Shown here: positions 6,882 to 8,095 of the stretch, in pieces
How positions within the stretch are numbered: the first letter of the stretch is position 1
Layout of the letters: each line of letters opens with the position of its first letter
DNA from: Alphaproteobacteria bacterium
GTDB taxonomy: Bacteria; Pseudomonadota; Alphaproteobacteria; JAJTHO01
Reading direction: 5' to 3'
Assembly: GCA_021297975.1 (NCBI GenBank)
Contig: JAJTHO010000184.1
Coordinates: 1-8,095 of the forward strand
Length of the DNA: 8,095 nt
Made by a program: the position numbers and the translations under genes
Notes under the pieces: model-generated
What the model was told of the DNA's origin: nothing
The model's database searches: none
The model's input: only the letters and a program-made list of their open reading frames with translations

Positions 6882-7193
6882 ATGTTAAACACACCACAGC
6901 CACAAACGCCCGGACAAAAGCCTCTGGTAGCGCCGATTATGACTGGGCAAAAATCAACAGAACAACAAAAAAATTCCGTTTTGCAGAACAACCCAAAGCC
7001 AGATAACAAAAATCATGAAAATGATACATTGGCGAACGCGGCAGATATGAAGCCAAAAAACATCAGCAAAGAAGTGAACTCTGCAGCGACGAACGAAGGG
7101 ATGCAAAACGTCCCAAGTGATAAAGACCCACAACGCGAACAGGAAGAAAACGATCGTCCCCGCGCTGATGTGAAACCAAAAAGTTCATATTAA
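6882..7193 (+). CDS. Small hydrophilic, probably disordered protein of unknown function
   Basis: I do not recognise this 103-residue protein. It has no Cys, Trp or Phe, a single Tyr that is its last residue, and is rich in Asn, Gln, Lys, Pro, Glu and Asp, with no hydrophobic stretch long enough for a membrane helix or signal peptide. It therefore looks intrinsically disordered and cytoplasmic. Short KP/PK motifs recur (PKP near 38, MKPK near 56, VKPKSSY at the end). Translation is well supported: GGAGA at 6871-6875 sits six bases before the ATG, and an intrinsic terminator follows about 30 bases after the stop, so it is a single-gene unit. Its neighbours (divergent SYLF protein, downstream antiporter) give no firm role. 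A stress- or desiccation-type hydrophilin is one possibility, on composition only. Confidence 0.72.
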   Translation: MLNTPQPQTPGQKPLVAPIMTGQKSTEQQKNSVLQNNPKPDNKNHENDTLANAADMKPKNISKEVNSAATNEGMQNVPSDKDPQREQEENDRPRADVKPKSSY

Positions 7194-7222
7194 TACGAAT
7201 AATTGCCTTACTACAACAAACT

Positions 7223-7250
7223 GGCCGGGCGAAAGCCCGGTCTTCTTTTT
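7223..7250 (+). terminator. Intrinsic terminator after the 103-residue protein gene
   Basis: The stem CCGGGC/GCCCGG (7225-7230 and 7235-7240) closes a GAAA (GNRA) tetraloop and is extended by a G-T and a G-C pair. It is followed by TCTTCTTTTT to 7250. It separates the small gene from the antiporter gene. Confidence 0.85.
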
Positions 7251-7393
7251 GTTAATTTAACCCATGTGAAATTGCTAAGCACTGGTAAAATCATTAATCC
7301 CTATTCCACTGCCCGCATTCACTTTGCCAAGCTATCTATAAACTTAGCGAATGATGTGATAAAGATGATAATCAAACAGAACGGAGGCAGCGC
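7251..7393 (+). other. Leader/promoter region of the antiporter gene, no gene seen
   Basis: This is AT-rich spacer between a terminator and a strong ribosome binding site, GGAGG at 7383-7387, six bases before the antiporter ATG. A promoter must lie here if the gene is expressed. TATAAA at 7337-7342 is a possible -10 box, but no convincing -35 box stands 16-18 bases before it. Confidence 0.4.
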
Positions 7394-7966
7394 ATGACGG
7401 AGTATCATCTTATTTCCACGATCATCGGTTGTATTGTTGCCGCAGCATTTCTGGGATACATCGCGCAAAAACTTAAATTGCCTACACTGGTCGGCTATCT
7501 TTTAGCGGGTGTATTAATTGGTCCTCATACGCCGGGCTTTGTTGCGGATGTAAAGCTTGCCAAGCAGCTTGCTGAAATTGGTATTATTTTGCTGATGTTC
7601 GGAGTTGGTCTACACTTTTCATTAAATGATTTACTGCGAGTGCGACGTGTTGCCGTGCCCGGAGCCTTATTCCAGATGTTGGCCGCCACGTTACTGGGAA
7701 CCTTAGTTGGTACGGTAAGCGGATTTCCTCTTGAGGGCAGTATATTGTTTGGTCTCGCGCTGTCGGTTGCCAGCACAGTGGTGCTGCTTCGCGCCCTTGG
7801 GGAACAAGGTTTGTTAGACAGCGAACCTGGCAAGTTGGCAGTTGGCTGGCTGATTGTTGAAGATATCGTTATGGTGCTGGCAATTGTTCTTTTGCCGTTA
7901 ACGGCGGAGATGCTTAAGGCAGGAACGCAGATGAATGCGGTTGTACTCCTGACTGGGGACTGCTAA
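7394..7966 (+). pseudogene. CPA2-family monovalent cation:proton antiporter (YbaL/KefB type), truncated by an insertion sequence
   Basis: The first 188 residues closely follow the N-terminal half of the transporter domain of YbaL/KefB-like K+/H+ antiporters: LGYIAQKLKLPTLVGYLLAG (20-39), GPHTPGFVAD (43-52), ELAEIG-like QLAEIGIILLMFGVGLHFS (58-76), LALSVASTVVLLRALGEQGL (121-140) and GWLIVEDIVMVL (151-162) with the conserved Glu156-Asp157. About five to six membrane helices are present. Family members run to about 560 residues or more, with some 12-13 helices and a C-terminal TrkA-N (RCK) domain, all absent here. The reading ends in Asp-Cys-stop contributed by the terminus of an IS1-like element at about 7955. 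The start is secure (GGAGG six bases upstream). The remaining product lacks most of the pore domain and is unlikely to transport. The gene's missing part may lie beyond the element, outside the window. Confidence 0.88.
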
Positions 7967-8095
7967 TTTATAAATAGATTAAGATGATTTTCAAAAAGAA
8001 CGAGCAAAGAAAGTTTAATCATCTCGAGGGACTTTGAATAGCAGCGCGTTCGCCTGCGGAACCGTGCAAGATAATGGCGAACATTGGCATTGAAG
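7955..8095 (-). mobile_element. End of an IS1-family insertion sequence (rest outside window)
   Basis: The antiporter reading changes abruptly at about 7955-7958, where GGGGACTGCTAATTT begins an AT-rich stretch, and a minus-strand transposase tail follows at once. The GG start and the position directly next to the transposase stop suggest the element's terminal inverted repeat. The exact boundary cannot be fixed without the other end and the 8-9 base target duplication typical of IS1. Confidence 0.72.
7963..8094 (-). CDS. IS1-family transposase, C-terminal 43 residues (5' part outside window)
   Basis: This reading runs in from the right window edge and stops at TAG (7963-7965). The visible peptide contains VRHYLARFRRRTRCYSKSLEM, then LSLLVLFENHLNLFIN. 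The LAR-x-x-R(K/R)T-x-x-x-SKS-x-E pattern matches the C-terminus of IS1 InsB/InsAB' transposases (E. coli InsB: LARLGRKTLSFSKSVEL). The catalytic residues would lie upstream, outside the window. No frameshift appears in this part. The frame overlaps none of the plus-strand coding sequence except the few codons at the antiporter junction. The assignment rests on pattern recognition of a short stretch. Confidence 0.72.
   Translation of the reverse strand, partial: FNANVRHYLARFRRRTRCYSKSLEMIKLSLLVLFENHLNLFIN

Noticed and set aside
7203..7397. A 64-codon plus-strand frame before the antiporter
   Set aside because: It runs through the terminator hairpin and overlaps the antiporter start, with a TTG start and no RBS.
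1..8095. CRISPR array, tRNA/rRNA genes, phage genes or a toxin-antitoxin/defence system
   Set aside because: No regularly spaced direct repeats, no recognisable tRNA or rRNA sequence and no phage or defence protein motifs were found on either strand.

Overview
The window looks like a piece of an alphaproteobacterial chromosome of moderate GC. The main evidence is the tightly packed apt-glnE-bcp gene run on the minus strand, a YbhL-type Bax-inhibitor-1 protein and a SYLF/Ysc84 lipoprotein-like secreted protein. Two unrelated insertion sequences and two interrupted genes in 8 kb point to a genome with active or recent IS traffic, as in host-associated alphaproteobacteria (Holosporales- or Rickettsiales-like lineages). 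The exact taxon is an inference; nothing here fixes it.

Layout, left to right. Positions 1-480 hold the 3' end of an IS630-family element, with the C-terminal catalytic part of its DDE transposase on the plus strand. At 476-1303 is a minus-strand fragment of a filamentous-haemagglutinin-like (two-partner-secretion type) beta-helix protein. It has lost its N-terminus, and its 3' side is cut by the IS630 element. At 1389-5200 lies a minus-strand run of housekeeping genes: apt (adenine salvage), glnE (glutamine synthetase adenylyl transferase/removase) and bcp (thiol peroxidase). glnE and bcp abut as TAA-ATG. A 161-bp divergent control region (5201-5361) carries a perfect 9-bp-arm palindrome and a good sigma70-type promoter. 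It is followed by a seven-helix Bax-inhibitor-1 family gene (5362-6060) that ends in a strong terminator.

Converging on that terminator is a minus-strand gene for a secreted SYLF-domain protein (6138-6689). Divergent from it is a small gene for a 103-residue, very polar, probably disordered protein (6882-7193), with its own strong RBS and GNRA-loop terminator. The last gene is a CPA2-family (YbaL/KefB-type) cation:proton antiporter (7394-7966). It is cut after about 188 codons by a second mobile element, whose IS1-family transposase C-terminus can be read on the minus strand at 7963-8094.

Functionally, the intact genes are nucleotide salvage, nitrogen control, peroxide defence and envelope/membrane stress functions. 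The accessory signal is confined to the two ends, where insertion sequences have broken a surface-protein gene and an ion antiporter. I found no CRISPR array, tRNA, rRNA, prophage or convincing new multi-gene system. The least explained items are the palindrome in front of apt, the 103-residue orphan protein and the doubly broken haemagglutinin fragment.
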